From the NCBI RefSeq assembly GCF_003992065.1, contig NZ_RQUZ01000003.1:62001-126000 (forward strand): a DNA stretch of 64,000 bases, in the 5' to 3' direction. Position 1 is the first letter of the stretch. Every line of letters begins with the position of its first letter. Both the position numbers and the translations under genes were made by a program. The stretch comes from Veillonella seminalis. Lineage in GTDB: Bacteria; Bacillota; Negativicutes; Veillonellales; Veillonellaceae. This document shows, one piece after another, positions 17,843 to 27,588 of this stretch. The notes beneath the pieces are model-generated. The model was not told where the DNA came from. It searched no databases and was given only the letters and a program-made list of their open reading frames with translations.

Positions 17843-20644
17843 TTACGAGAAGTAACGAGCCTTCGCTTCTTCCGGTGTCATCAAAATATCACGCGGTTTA
17901 CTGCCGTTAGCCGGTCCGATGATCTTCATCTCTTCCATCGTATCCACCAAGCGGGCCGCTCTTGAATAACCGATTCTGAAACGGCGTTGCAACATCGAAG
18001 TCGATGCTTGACCTTCACTCATAACGCGTTCTACGGCACGTTCCAAGAGTTCATCTCGTTCTTCTGCGGGCGCCGAGGATTCTTCCTCAGCACTTTGTTC
18101 TGCTTCTTCGGTTATGGATTCATCGTAATCGGGACGCCCCTGTTGTTTAACAAAGGCCACCAATTCTTCCACTTCTTCATCGGAAATAAACGCACCTTGA
18201 ATACGAATCGGCTTGCTGGCTCCAATCGGATTAAAGAGCATATCCCCTTTGCCCAAGAGCTTTTCAGCCCCCGCCATGTCAAGGATGGTTCGAGAGTCAA
18301 TCTGCGTAGCCACCGCAAAGGAAATTCGGCTTGGTACATTGGCTTTAATCGTACCGGTAATAACATTGACGGACGGACGCTGAGTAGCCAGAACCATATG
18401 AATCCCGGCAGCACGAGCTTTAGCCGCCAAGCGGTTAATTGATTCTTCCACATCAGGTGCTACCAACATAAGGTCGGCCAATTCGTCGATAATGATCAAA
18501 ATAAGAGGCATAGCCGATTCCGGATGCTGTTCATTATAACCGCTGATGTTGCGCACGCCGGAAGTGGCCATGGTAAGATAACGAGCTTCCATTTCACGAA
18601 CGGCCCAACGCAATACGGCTGCCGCCTTTTTCATATCCGTTACAACCGGTACCTTTAAGTGCGGAATGCCGTTATAAATGGATAATTCCACCATTTTCGG
18701 GTCCACTAAAATTAACTGTACTTCATTCGGTTTACGGCTGAACAAAATACTGGAAATAAGCGTATTCACACATACGGATTTACCGGAACCGGTCGAACCG
18801 GCCACGAGTAAATGAGGCATCTTGGCAAGGTCCGTAATGACCGCTTCACCGGCAATATCTTTACCGAGACCTACCGGAATACCGCCGCTGGCTTTACGGA
18901 ATTTCTCCGTTTCCAATACATCGCGCAAATGAACGGCCGAAGTATGTTTATTCGGTACTTCGATACCTACGGCCGACTTACCCGGAATCGGTGCTTCAAT
19001 ACGAATATCGATGGCAGCCAAGGCCATTTTGAGGTCATCGGACAAGTTTAAAATTTTACTTACTTTTGTACCCGGTGCCGGTTCCAATTCATAGCGGGTA
19101 ACCGTCGGCCCCTGCGTAGCATTCACTACATGAGCCGATACACCAAAGCTTTTTAAGGTCTCTTCCAATACCGTTACATTGTGCGTAACTTCCTGACTCG
19201 TCACCGGATTTGTCTGACCTTTGGCCAGCATAGTCAACGGTGGGAATCGATACGGTAATTCAATGCGACGCGGTTTAGGTTTGCCGTCCACGGTAACCGC
19301 TACAGCCGCCGTATCTTCTTCCGTCCCTTTTATGGTCGGCACGGATTGCATATTAGATGTAGCCATCGTGCTGGCCGCAACCGGAACGGCTTCCTGTGCC
19401 GGTTCAGTGCTGTTAACATCACCCGTATCGGCATCGACCACTGTATCTTCAGCTACATTGGAAATCTCTTCAGCCGCTGTATCGTCAGCCAAGCCGGCTG
19501 TATCCGCCACAGGCATAGCCGTATCGGCCGCTACAGTCGTGCTGACAGCACCGGATGTAATGGTGGTAATCGGTGTTGTACCCGCTCCACGACCGCGTAA
19601 AAACGGCGGTACTTCCAATTCATCCTCATCATCAAATTCATCAGTTTGAGGTTCCGTATAATGACTGGCCGCAGCCGTATCGGTTTCATTCGCCGTAGTA
19701 CCGGCATAGAATTCGGCAGCCTCCGCTTGAGCCGCGTCTATCTGAGCAGCCTGAGCTTTCGTAAGGCCCAGCGATGACGATTCGTCAGGTGTTGCAGCAC
19801 TATGAGAAGCTTCAGCTTGATTCTGTGCTTTCATACGCTCTTCTTCAGCAATACGAGCCGCTTCCGCTCTCGCTTCAGCTGATACTTGAGCCGCCTGCGA
19901 AATCGTTTCGGCAGCCGCACTTTTTGAAAACCGAGTATCTTTTTCTTGATTATAAATGCGCCGTTTTTCAGCCTGTTCTTCTTTCCAATCAGCATAACGT
20001 TCTTTCGCATGCTGCACGGTTTCTTCCGTAATAACGCGAGCTTTTTCCAAACCGATGTCGGTTTTAGCCTTCGCCTTATGCAAACCGGTACGCAATGAGA
20101 TTTGATAGATTAATAAAATCAATCCCAAAACAACAACCACCGTGAAAATAATAGCTCCCACATTGCCGAGCAAGCTGCGTAATAATGTGGCAATTAAGCC
20201 CCCTACTACGCCCCCCTGCGTCGCTACTTTGGTAGTCATTAACTCTTCACCGTTACCGGCTGAAACGAGGGTTACAAAGGTAATTGCAAATACATATACC
20301 AAAGTTAATAAAAAGCCTCGTCGCGTTATCGAAAAGCCTTTATCGGCGTACAGAATACGCCAACCTATATAGCCTACATAGAGGCATGGAATCAAGCCAC
20401 CTAAACCGAAACCATATTTAAAAATACCGGCAATAATGTCTACGACCGTGCCGGAAGTAATATTAAACATCCCCAATAATGCTACCAAGGCAAAGAGCAT
20501 GGTAAAAAGGCCTCGTACTTCTTTACGAATTTTAGGGGCCTTATCGGTTTTATCTTTTTTTACAGTTCGTGACGAAGTCGTCGTCTTGCGTTTAGTCGTT
20601 GTTTTACGCGGCGCCGCCTTCGCTCGTTCTTTTTGTTCCGCCAT
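17843..20644 (-). CDS. ftsK: DNA translocase FtsK/SpoIIIE
   Basis: 933 residues. Four membrane helices lie within about 45-190. A low-complexity Ala/Glu/Thr-rich linker (about 190-440) is followed by the motor with Walker A GSTGSGKS, DPKMVELSIYNGIPHL and DELADLM, and by a C-terminal winged-helix gamma domain (MLQRRFRIGYSRAARLVDTM) that reads KOPS-type sites. It pumps chromosome DNA through the division septum. Confidence 0.97.
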   Translation of the reverse strand: MAEQKERAKAAPRKTTTKRKTTTSSRTVKKDKTDKAPKIRKEVRGLFTMLFALVALLGMFNITSGTVVDIIAGIFKYGFGLGGLIPCLYVGYIGWRILYADKGFSITRRGFLLTLVYVFAITFVTLVSAGNGEELMTTKVATQGGVVGGLIATLLRSLLGNVGAIIFTVVVVLGLILLIYQISLRTGLHKAKAKTDIGLEKARVITEETVQHAKERYADWKEEQAEKRRIYNQEKDTRFSKSAAAETISQAAQVSAEARAEAARIAEEERMKAQNQAEASHSAATPDESSSLGLTKAQAAQIDAAQAEAAEFYAGTTANETDTAAASHYTEPQTDEFDDEDELEVPPFLRGRGAGTTPITTITSGAVSTTVAADTAMPVADTAGLADDTAAEEISNVAEDTVVDADTGDVNSTEPAQEAVPVAASTMATSNMQSVPTIKGTEEDTAAVAVTVDGKPKPRRIELPYRFPPLTMLAKGQTNPVTSQEVTHNVTVLEETLKSFGVSAHVVNATQGPTVTRYELEPAPGTKVSKILNLSDDLKMALAAIDIRIEAPIPGKSAVGIEVPNKHTSAVHLRDVLETEKFRKASGGIPVGLGKDIAGEAVITDLAKMPHLLVAGSTGSGKSVCVNTLISSILFSRKPNEVQLILVDPKMVELSIYNGIPHLKVPVVTDMKKAAAVLRWAVREMEARYLTMATSGVRNISGYNEQHPESAMPLILIIIDELADLMLVAPDVEESINRLAAKARAAGIHMVLATQRPSVNVITGTIKANVPSRISFAVATQIDSRTILDMAGAEKLLGKGDMLFNPIGASKPIRIQGAFISDEEVEELVAFVKQQGRPDYDESITEEAEQSAEEESSAPAEERDELLERAVERVMSEGQASTSMLQRRFRIGYSRAARLVDTMEEMKIIGPANGSKPRDILMTPEEAKARYFS

Positions 20645-20705
20645 AATCTATCTACACACCTCTACACTTATCAATCCGGTCAAACAATAAACTCATTAGC
20701 ATTTT

Positions 20706-20714
20706 ATTATACCA
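20706..20714 (-). promoter_or_regulatory. Extended -10 promoter of ftsK
   Basis: Minus strand TGGTATAAT (TATAAT at 20706-20711), just beyond the rarA stop, with no strong -35 box. Transcription from here would give a leader of about 55 bases before the ftsK start. Confidence 0.5.
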
Positions 20715-20722
20715 CAGATTGA

Positions 20723-22039
20723 CTACTTTTTAGAAGTTTTACCGCTTGTACGTTCGTTCCAATCCGCCATTAATTCTTTCTCTTTACCGCGTGCAATTCC
20801 TTCATAATAGGTACGCCCTACTAAGGCCGTAGGCAAATATTGTTGTTTCACATAGCCATTGGGATAATCATGAGCATATTTATAACTCACACCATGCCCC
20901 AATTTGGCGGCCCCGCTGTAGTGACTGTCCCGTAAATGAGCCGGCACTTCGCCATGCTCATAATGACGTACATCCTGGATAGCCGCGTCAATGGCCATAT
21001 ACGCACTGTTACTCTTTGGTGCCAACGCCACATATAAAGCGGCTTCCGATAAAATGATACGTGCTTCCGGAAAGCCCACCAAATGAGTCGCTTGTGCCGC
21101 TGCATTGGCCACTACCAAAGCTTGCGGATCGGCCAGGCCCACATCTTCGGCCGCACAAATGACAATACGCCGTGCAATGAAATTAGGGTCTTCCCCCGCT
21201 TCAATCATACGACCCAAATAATATACCACCGCCTGCGGATCGGAACCGCGCATACTTTTAATAAAGGCCGAAATCGTATCGTAATGATTATCGCCCTTTT
21301 TGTCATAACTATAAATACGGCGACCTACCACGCGTTCGAGAATATCAAGGGTCAACTCACCGCCGTCAGCCACCATGGCCGCTGCCTGTTCCAAAATATT
21401 CAGTGCCATACGGGCATCGCCGTTTACAAACATGCCCACTTCTCGCAATACGGACTCTTCAGCTTTCAAATGTTGCTTTCCAAGTCCCTGCTCCTCATCC
21501 GTAAGCGCTCTTTGCAATACCTTAACAATGGCATCCGGCGTAAGGGTTTCCAAAGTAATCAGACGAAGCCGCGACAAGAGCGGTCGATTCACTTCAAAAA
21601 ACGGATTCTCCGTCGTAGCACCAATCAAAATAATAGTGCCGTCTTCTACACCCGGTAAGAGCACGTCCTGCTGACTCTTATTAAAGCGATGAATTTCATC
21701 GAGGAATAGAATCGTCCGCTGTTGCAGATTTTGAATTGTCTTACGTGCTTTTTCAATGATAGCCCGTAACTCACCGATGCCCGCATTGGTGGCATTCAAG
21801 ACTACAAATTGACTATGTGTCATGGCTGCAATGATACCGGCCAAAGTCGTCTTACCCGTGCCCGACGGCCCGTAAAAGAGTAAAGACGGAATCGTATCAC
21901 GCTCTATCATGGCTCGCAAAAAGCTGCTCTTCCCCACGACTTTTTCCTGTCCGAAAAAATGATCCAACGAAGTAGGACGTAAACGAACCGCCAACGGTTC
22001 AAACCGTTTCGGTTCATATTCGGCAAATAAACTGTCCAT
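20723..22039 (-). CDS. rarA: Replication-associated recombination protein RarA (MgsA)
   Basis: About 438 residues: AAA+ ATPase with Walker A GPSGTGKT, Walker B FLDEIHRFNK and sensor ATTENP, then the C-terminal tetramerisation domain. It acts at stalled replication forks. The frame opens at 22114, but ATG 22039 follows AGGAGAG and gives the family start MDSLFAEYEPKRF. Confidence 0.95.
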   Translation of the reverse strand: MDSLFAEYEPKRFEPLAVRLRPTSLDHFFGQEKVVGKSSFLRAMIERDTIPSLLFYGPSGTGKTTLAGIIAAMTHSQFVVLNATNAGIGELRAIIEKARKTIQNLQQRTILFLDEIHRFNKSQQDVLLPGVEDGTIILIGATTENPFFEVNRPLLSRLRLITLETLTPDAIVKVLQRALTDEEQGLGKQHLKAEESVLREVGMFVNGDARMALNILEQAAAMVADGGELTLDILERVVGRRIYSYDKKGDNHYDTISAFIKSMRGSDPQAVVYYLGRMIEAGEDPNFIARRIVICAAEDVGLADPQALVVANAAAQATHLVGFPEARIILSEAALYVALAPKSNSAYMAIDAAIQDVRHYEHGEVPAHLRDSHYSGAAKLGHGVSYKYAHDYPNGYVKQQYLPTALVGRTYYEGIARGKEKELMADWNERTSGKTSKK

Positions 22040-22123
22040 AACTGTCTCTCCTAAATCTATCACAATGACGCATTGGCTCATACGCGTTGGCCACAGGTCA
22101 TGAAGTATATACATGCTAACTTT

Positions 22124-22129
22124 ATTATA
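22124..22129 (-). promoter_or_regulatory. Probable -10 box for rarA
   Basis: TATAAT on the minus strand about 85 bases before the chosen rarA start. No clear -35 box. Confidence 0.4.
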
Positions 22130-22131
22130 CC

Positions 22132-22262
22132 CTAAATTGAGCTTAAATTCGGGATTATCCGGTCCTAAATTCGAGATTATTTATCGCCAAATCAGGAACT
22201 GTCAATAACTCAATTTAGGAATGACTCTGTCTAAATTAGGTCTGAATACTCTCTAATTCGAG
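22132..22262. repeat. Degenerate 21-22-bp repeats around CTAAATT
   Basis: Copies of TAAATTCGRGATTAT occur at about 22143, 22164 and 22253 (shortened), with related CTAAATT starts at 22132 and 22230; neighbouring starts are 21-22 bases apart. CCTAAATTGAG near 22131 and CTCAATTTAGG near 22209 are inverted to each other. No coding frame. This fills the gap between rarA and the 6S RNA terminator. Confidence 0.45.
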
Positions 22263-22271
22263 ATAAAAAAT

Positions 22272-22291
22272 AAGCCGCCCTAAGGCGGCTT
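22272..22291 (-). terminator. Terminator of 6S RNA
   Basis: AAGCCGCC-CTAA-GGCGGCTT type stem followed on the minus strand by TTATTTTTT. It closes the 6S RNA transcript. Confidence 0.85.
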
Positions 22292-22296
22292 ATAAG

Positions 22297-22472
22297 ATCC
22301 CCACCATGCCGTATATGTACCGTGTTTTGATCCTGCGATAGCAGGTGGGTGCCCTCCTTGTAATCTTACTGTCCTTCATCAGGCATAGTGCCAATACAAG
22401 AGTCCAGGCTCCCGATGTAATAGTGTTGGCTCAAAGCTACGATACCACACGCACACAGCAGGGGGATTCTTT
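22297..22472 (-). ncRNA. ssrS: 6S RNA
   Basis: About 175 nucleotides on the minus strand. The two ends pair (AATCCCCC near the 5' end with GGTGGGGATC near the 3' end). Conserved 6S blocks align by eye with the E. coli and Bacillus RNAs: TTTGAGCCAACACTATTACA, GGGAGCCTGGAC, TTGGCACTATGCCTGA, GGATCAAAACACGG and the 3' GGCATGGTGGGG. 6S RNA mimics an open promoter and sequesters primary-sigma RNA polymerase. A promoter directly upstream and a terminator directly downstream frame it. Ends are estimated from these signals. Confidence 0.88.
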
Positions 22473-22478
22473 ACTATT

Positions 22479-22507
22479 ATATTAACAAAATCAGCCGTTT
22501 ATTTCAA
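22479..22507 (-). promoter_or_regulatory. Promoter of 6S RNA
   Basis: Minus strand TTGAAA (22502-22507), 17-base spacer, TAATAT (22479-22484; a TATAAT overlaps at 22476-22481). The -35 box lies inside the 3' arm of the aspS terminator hairpin. Confidence 0.65.
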
Positions 22508-22528
22508 GGTCTTGAAACAAACGACTGA
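22491..22528 (-). terminator. Terminator of aspS
   Basis: Stem TCAGTCGTTTgTTTCAAG / CTTGAAAtAAACGGCTGA followed by TTTTGTTAAT on the minus strand. About 80 bases past the aspS stop. Confidence 0.7.
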
Positions 22529-22605
22529 TATAAATTTAGCATATATCAAGCAGAAGTAGACCAAAAAGTACTAACAGTCATACTTTTTTAACAAAAAACT
22601 TGATT

Positions 22606-24402
22606 TTACACTAACTTTTCTTTTTCCGTATCGGTTTTAATGTGAAGTTCACGCAACTGTTTTGGCGCAACAGTCGAAGGAGCCTGGCTCATAAGGTCAG
22701 CTGCACTCTGCGTCTTAGGGAACGCAATTACGTCACGGATGGATTGGCGTTTAGCCATAAGCATTACCAAACGGTCAAGACCGAAGGCACAACCGCCGTG
22801 TGGAGGAGCACCGAATTGGAATGCATCCAACATGAAACCGAATTTGCTGCGGCTTTCTTCTTCGCTGAGGCCGATAGCTTTGAATACTTTTTCTTGTACA
22901 TCGGATTGATAAATACGGATACTGCCGCCACCGATTTCAACGCCGTTCAATACCATATCATAGGCAATCGCTTTAACGGAGGCAGGATCGGATTCCAATT
23001 TATCCATATCTTCGGCACGCGGTGAAGTGAACGGATGATGCATAGCTACATAACGTTTTTCTTCTTCATCGTATTCGAACATTGGGAAATCGGTTACCCA
23101 GGTGAAAGCCAATTTGTTTTCGTCGATAAGATTCATACGACGACCCATTTCAAGACGAAGTTCGCCCAAAGCTTTGGCTACTACAGCCGGTTTGTCGGCA
23201 ATCATGAGTACCAAATCGCCAGGTTTTGCCTGCATTTTTTCACCGATAGCACGAATCGTATCTTCACCCAAGAATTTCATGATCTGGGATTTGATAGTGC
23301 CGTCTTCGTTGAAGCATGCCCATGCAAGACCTTTAGCGCCGTATTGACCAACATAGTTTACGAGGTCATCAAGTTCACGACGAGGAATACCTGCGTCGCC
23401 CGGTACTACAATACCTTTAACCATGCCGCCGTTGTCGATAACGGAACGGAATACTTTAAATTCAGTAGTGCGAACCAAATCTGTTACGTCGGTGAATTCC
23501 ATACCGAAACGAAGGTCCGGTTTATCGGAACCGTATTTATCCATGGCTTCGTCCCAAGTAATACGAGCCATAGGAATCTGAACATCAATGTCCATAGTCG
23601 TTTTAAATACGTGTTTAATCAAACCTTCCAAGATTTCCAAAATTTGTTCCTGATCAATGAAGCTCATTTCCAAGTCGAGCTGAGTAAATTCAGGCTGACG
23701 GTCGGCACGCAAGTCTTCATCACGGAAACAACGAACGATTTGGAAGTATTTTTCATAACCGGCTACCATCAAGATTTGTTTAAAAATCTGTGGAGACTGT
23801 GGCAATGCATAGAAGGAACCCGGGTTAACACGGGATGGTACTAAGTAGTCACGAGCCCCTTCCGGTGTACTCTTCGTAAGCATAGGTGTTTCAATTTCGA
23901 GGAAATCGCGAGAATCCAAGAAGTCACGCATAGCCTTAGTCACACGGTGACGAAGGATTAAGTTGCGTTGCATTTCAGGACGGCGAAGATCCAAATAACG
24001 ATATTTTAAGCGGATGTTTTCATCCACATCGATATTATCTTGAATGTAGAACGGAGGCGTTTTGGACGCATTGAGTACGCGAAGTTCTTCGCAATACATT
24101 TCATAACGACCGGTAGCCAAATTAGGGTTGATAGCTTCGGCATCACGTTCCGTAATTTTACCGCGAACACAAAGCACATATTCACTACGTACATCTTCCG
24201 CTTTATGGAAAGATTCTAAATTATGATCAGGGGATGCTACAACCTGAACTACGCCGGAGCGGTCGCGAAGGTCAATAAAAATCAATCCGCCATGGTCACG
24301 ACGGCGTTCTACCCAGCCGCAAAGGACAACCTCCTTACCTACTTGTTCTTCGCTGATAGTACCGCAACCGTGTGTGCGATGCAATCCTTGCATTGTTTCC
24401 AT
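22606..24402 (-). CDS. aspS: Aspartyl-tRNA synthetase
   Basis: About 598 residues of the bacterial class II type. The N-terminal OB-fold anticodon-binding domain (VVLCGWVERRRDHGGLIFIDLRD) leads to motif 2 (FQIVRCFRDEDLRADRQPEFTQ), the bacterial GAD insertion and motif 3 (GGCAFGLDRLVM). The first ATG at 24411 overlaps the hisS stop as ATGA. The ATG at 24402 has AAAGGA at correct spacing and is preferred. It is co-transcribed with hisS. Confidence 0.96.
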   Translation of the reverse strand: METMQGLHRTHGCGTISEEQVGKEVVLCGWVERRRDHGGLIFIDLRDRSGVVQVVASPDHNLESFHKAEDVRSEYVLCVRGKITERDAEAINPNLATGRYEMYCEELRVLNASKTPPFYIQDNIDVDENIRLKYRYLDLRRPEMQRNLILRHRVTKAMRDFLDSRDFLEIETPMLTKSTPEGARDYLVPSRVNPGSFYALPQSPQIFKQILMVAGYEKYFQIVRCFRDEDLRADRQPEFTQLDLEMSFIDQEQILEILEGLIKHVFKTTMDIDVQIPMARITWDEAMDKYGSDKPDLRFGMEFTDVTDLVRTTEFKVFRSVIDNGGMVKGIVVPGDAGIPRRELDDLVNYVGQYGAKGLAWACFNEDGTIKSQIMKFLGEDTIRAIGEKMQAKPGDLVLMIADKPAVVAKALGELRLEMGRRMNLIDENKLAFTWVTDFPMFEYDEEEKRYVAMHHPFTSPRAEDMDKLESDPASVKAIAYDMVLNGVEIGGGSIRIYQSDVQEKVFKAIGLSEEESRSKFGFMLDAFQFGAPPHGGCAFGLDRLVMLMAKRQSIRDVIAFPKTQSAADLMSQAPSTVAPKQLRELHIKTDTEKEKLV

Positions 24403-24407
24403 TCTTG

Positions 24408-25679
24408 TCATCCTTTCACTAGAGAAGTTACTCGTGCCAATACATCCGTAAAGGCTACGGTTTCCTGCTCGCTACTTTCCATGTCGCGAATAATCGCTTC
24501 ACCGCGAGCTAATTCATCATCACCCAATATAATAACATATTTTGCGTTAATTTTGTTAGCATGTTTCAGCTGACTCTTCATACTTTTACCGTCGCCGTCC
24601 ATAGCTGCTTTAATATAAGCCTTATGAAGGTCATTTACAAGTTTAAAGCCTTCTACTTGAGCCGCATCGCCTAAAGCAACTACAAAAACAGACGGATCAA
24701 CGGTTGTTTCCGGCAATAAACCTTGTTTTTCGAGGGCCAATAAGAGTCGTTCGATGCCCATGGCAAAACCGACTGCCGGTGTATGAGGACCATCCAATTC
24801 TTCCACGAGACCGTCATAACGGCCGCCGCCGGCTACCGCACTTTGCGAACCGAGCGGAGCATATTGTACTTCAAAGGCTGTCTTCGTATAGTAATCCAAA
24901 CCGCGTACCAAACGAGGATTTACCACGTAATTTACATTCGCTGCCGTTAAGAATTTCTGCAATTGATCAAAGTGATCGGAACATTCCTGACAAAGATTTT
25001 CGTGAATTTCAGGAGCCCCTACAGATAACGCTTTGCAGGTTTCTTCTTTGCAGTCTAAAATACGGAGCGGATTCTTGTACAAGCGTTCCTGACAATCCGG
25101 ACAGAGCTGATCTTTCTTCGGTTCGAAGAAAGCAATTAATTTCTCACGATAGGCCGGACGGCAGTTAGGACAACCTACGGAGTTAACCTGTACGCTTAAA
25201 TCCTGAAGGCCGAAGTCGTTAAATAATTGCAATACCATCAAAATAACTTCGGCATCGATTGCCGGGGCCTGAGTGCCCAATACTTCCACCCCGAATTGGT
25301 GGAACTGACGGTAACGACCGGCCTGTGGTTTGTCATGACGGAACATCGGTCCGATGTAGAACCATTTTGTCAAACTTTCCTGGCCGTACACTTTGTTTTC
25401 TAAATACGCACGTACAGCGGATGCCGTGTTTTCAGGGCGCAAAGTATACGTCTGTTCTTTTTTGTCGCCCGTTGGGAACGAGTACATTTCTTTTTGTACT
25501 ACGTCGGTTGTTTCACCGATACCGCGCAAAAATAAACCGGTTTCTTCAAACATCGGTGTGCGAATCTCATCAAATCCGTACGCTGCACAAATACGGCGAA
25601 TTTTGTCTTCCACATAGCGCCAATTACCGATGACGTTCGGCAATAAGTCTTGTGTGCCTCTTGGCTTTTGAATTCCCAT
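24408..25679 (-). CDS. hisS: Histidyl-tRNA synthetase
   Basis: 423 residues, class II. Start MGIQKPRGTQDLLP, motif 2 FRHDKPQAGRYRQFHQFG and histidine-specific LVRGLDYYTKTAFEV are all visible, followed by a C-terminal anticodon-binding domain. hisS-aspS in tandem is a typical Firmicutes arrangement. Confidence 0.97.
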   Translation of the reverse strand: MGIQKPRGTQDLLPNVIGNWRYVEDKIRRICAAYGFDEIRTPMFEETGLFLRGIGETTDVVQKEMYSFPTGDKKEQTYTLRPENTASAVRAYLENKVYGQESLTKWFYIGPMFRHDKPQAGRYRQFHQFGVEVLGTQAPAIDAEVILMVLQLFNDFGLQDLSVQVNSVGCPNCRPAYREKLIAFFEPKKDQLCPDCQERLYKNPLRILDCKEETCKALSVGAPEIHENLCQECSDHFDQLQKFLTAANVNYVVNPRLVRGLDYYTKTAFEVQYAPLGSQSAVAGGGRYDGLVEELDGPHTPAVGFAMGIERLLLALEKQGLLPETTVDPSVFVVALGDAAQVEGFKLVNDLHKAYIKAAMDGDGKSMKSQLKHANKINAKYVIILGDDELARGEAIIRDMESSEQETVAFTDVLARVTSLVKG

Positions 25680-25682
25680 ATT

Positions 25683-27119
25683 TTATCCCTCCCAAAATCG
25701 TTTGCTTAGTTGACTGCGTTTTTCAAGCAGTGTTGGTAACGTATCAATATATACGGATACATCTTTAGGCATATGCTGTTGTAATTGCCGATATTCAGGT
25801 CCTCGCATCCATTTGGAGGAGCTGCCCGGACCAACTGACAAAATACTCTGTCGTTCTTCCATAATCCGAATATTATATTCACATATATGGCCCGGCAAAG
25901 TATAGCCGATATTTTCGGTCTGACTCGTCATATATTGCTGGCGATACACATAATACGGCACATAACCGGCCGCTTCCAAACGGTCTTTACTGCGTGCCAC
26001 CATAGCTTCCACAACAGCCGCCTCCGGCATAGCCTCACGACCTGTACCGTCATAAAGCGGACTGCCCCGCTTCAATGCCAATGTATGAATTGTAACATTT
26101 TCAGGCCGTGCCTGACAAACATAATCCAGATTTTCATCCATATGAGCCAATGTCTGATACGGCAAACCGGCAATAAAATCCATATTTACCGCAAAGTCCG
26201 TATGCTTTCGCACATAACCGTACAATTCTTTAATCGCTTCAGCCGTATGACCGCGCCCGACAGCTTTTAAAATATTGTCGTGCATACTTTGAGGATTAAT
26301 GCTGATGCGATTTACGCCTAAGCGAGCCATAGTCTCCAATTTATGCGGTGTTACCGAATCGGGACGACCCGCTTCTACGGTAAATTCGCTGTTTGCACGA
26401 TGCAATTCTGCCAAAGCTCCAAGAGCCGTTGCAAAATCATCATCATTTAAACTGGTCGGCGTACCGCCGCCCATATACACCGTAGATACGGTTAAGGCAT
26501 ATTCGTCAAGAATCGTCTTCAGCTGCGTTGCATCTTTTACAAAGGCCTTCAAGAAATCAGGAATACGCTTGTAATCCTGAATCAGACCATAGGGAAACGA
26601 GCAATACGTACAATGTGTCTGACAAAACGGAATACCGCCGTAAATGCTGATTTCCCGGTCCGCCGTTTCATGCGGTGCCACATAAGGGCGTTGCAAGGTT
26701 GCAATATCACGCAATAAATCAATTTTTGACTGACTCACTTCAAAGCGCTCACGCAAAGCCGTAACAGCCTGATCGGCACTATCGGAATTATCCCACAGTT
26801 TGTGAAACAATTTGGTAGGTCTCACGCCTACCAAGGTGCCCCACTCACCCAATGGCGAACGCCCCTGTGCCGTTCTGATCAATTTCAATAATTGACCACC
26901 GATTTGAAGGCGCCCTTCATTGGATAAGGGCCCTGTTAAATCGGTAACATGAGTTTCTTCATGCCAAACGGCCAAGGTATATGCTTTATCGTTTTCAGAC
27001 GCATCCAAACGCCAAGTCGGGTCCTCCTTAGTCGTTGTCAGCCCGGCAGCTCCACAATAATGAGCTACCACACTGCCGAGCGGCAAGGGCCCCGTATAAC
27101 GATAGGGCAAATTACTCAC
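25683..27119 (-). CDS. hemZ: HemZ-like radical SAM protein (coproporphyrinogen dehydrogenase family)
   Basis: 478 residues. The radical SAM motif CQTHCTYCSFP is near residues 176-186. GGGTPTSL, the EAGRPDS stretch, NPQSMHDNILKAVGRGHT and the C-terminal HemN-like region are present. The long N-terminal part before the radical SAM domain is characteristic of the Firmicutes HemZ group placed next to hisS. Its true reaction in an anaerobe is uncertain: anaerobic coproporphyrinogen oxidation is the family label, a haem chaperone or other role is possible. It overlaps the end of the fur-family gene by eight bases. Confidence 0.85.
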   Translation of the reverse strand: MSNLPYRYTGPLPLGSVVAHYCGAAGLTTTKEDPTWRLDASENDKAYTLAVWHEETHVTDLTGPLSNEGRLQIGGQLLKLIRTAQGRSPLGEWGTLVGVRPTKLFHKLWDNSDSADQAVTALRERFEVSQSKIDLLRDIATLQRPYVAPHETADREISIYGGIPFCQTHCTYCSFPYGLIQDYKRIPDFLKAFVKDATQLKTILDEYALTVSTVYMGGGTPTSLNDDDFATALGALAELHRANSEFTVEAGRPDSVTPHKLETMARLGVNRISINPQSMHDNILKAVGRGHTAEAIKELYGYVRKHTDFAVNMDFIAGLPYQTLAHMDENLDYVCQARPENVTIHTLALKRGSPLYDGTGREAMPEAAVVEAMVARSKDRLEAAGYVPYYVYRQQYMTSQTENIGYTLPGHICEYNIRIMEERQSILSVGPGSSSKWMRGPEYRQLQQHMPKDVSVYIDTLPTLLEKRSQLSKRFWEG

Positions 27120-27588
27120 CTTTTTGAGCCGCGGCTTCTTCCGCTTTCATTTTTTCCTGGCAGTCGCCGCAGTAGCCGTAAACTTTCAACTGATGGTCAA
27201 TTGTTTTAAAGTTAAGTTTTTTGGCAATAATGGATTCCAAAGTTTCAAGCATATCATCTTCGAATTCTTTGACACAACCGCATTTTACACAAATCAAATG
27301 ATGATGGAAATGAGCGAATTCTTCATCATTGAGTTCATAACGATTACGGCCGTCGCCGAAGTCCAAACGTTTTAACAAATCAAGTTCGGTGAATAAATCG
27401 AGGGTACGGTAAATTGTAGCCAAACCGATATCAGGCGCTACCGCTTTTACCAATACATATACATCTTCAGCGCATAAATGCTTTTCTTCCGCATCAATAA
27501 ACGCTTGTAAAATTGTCTGGCGCTGAGTCGTCAACTTATACTTTTTGTCTTTAATACGTTCTTTCAATTTTTCTAATGTCGTGTTCAT
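27112..27588 (-). CDS. fur: Fur family transcriptional regulator
   Basis: 158 residues. The N-terminal winged helix (LTTQRQTILQAF...SAED-type VYVLVKAVAPDIGLATIYRTLDLF) is followed by a metal and dimer domain with HFHHHLICVKCGC and a second CGDC pair (structural zinc site). The HHHLIC block is typical of Fur sensu stricto, but PerR or Zur cannot be excluded. Four-base overlap with the upstream permease gene; within the long hisS-side operon. Confidence 0.9.
   Translation of the reverse strand: MNTTLEKLKERIKDKKYKLTTQRQTILQAFIDAEEKHLCAEDVYVLVKAVAPDIGLATIYRTLDLFTELDLLKRLDFGDGRNRYELNDEEFAHFHHHLICVKCGCVKEFEDDMLETLESIIAKKLNFKTIDHQLKVYGYCGDCQEKMKAEEAAAQKGE

Noticed and set aside
22297-22472. SRP RNA, RNase P RNA or tmRNA
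   Set aside because: The hallmark loops of those RNAs are absent, while several 6S blocks and the closing stem are present.
23035-23844. 269-residue plus-strand frame
   Set aside because: Lies entirely antisense to aspS, whose motifs are clear; antisense shadow of biased codon use.
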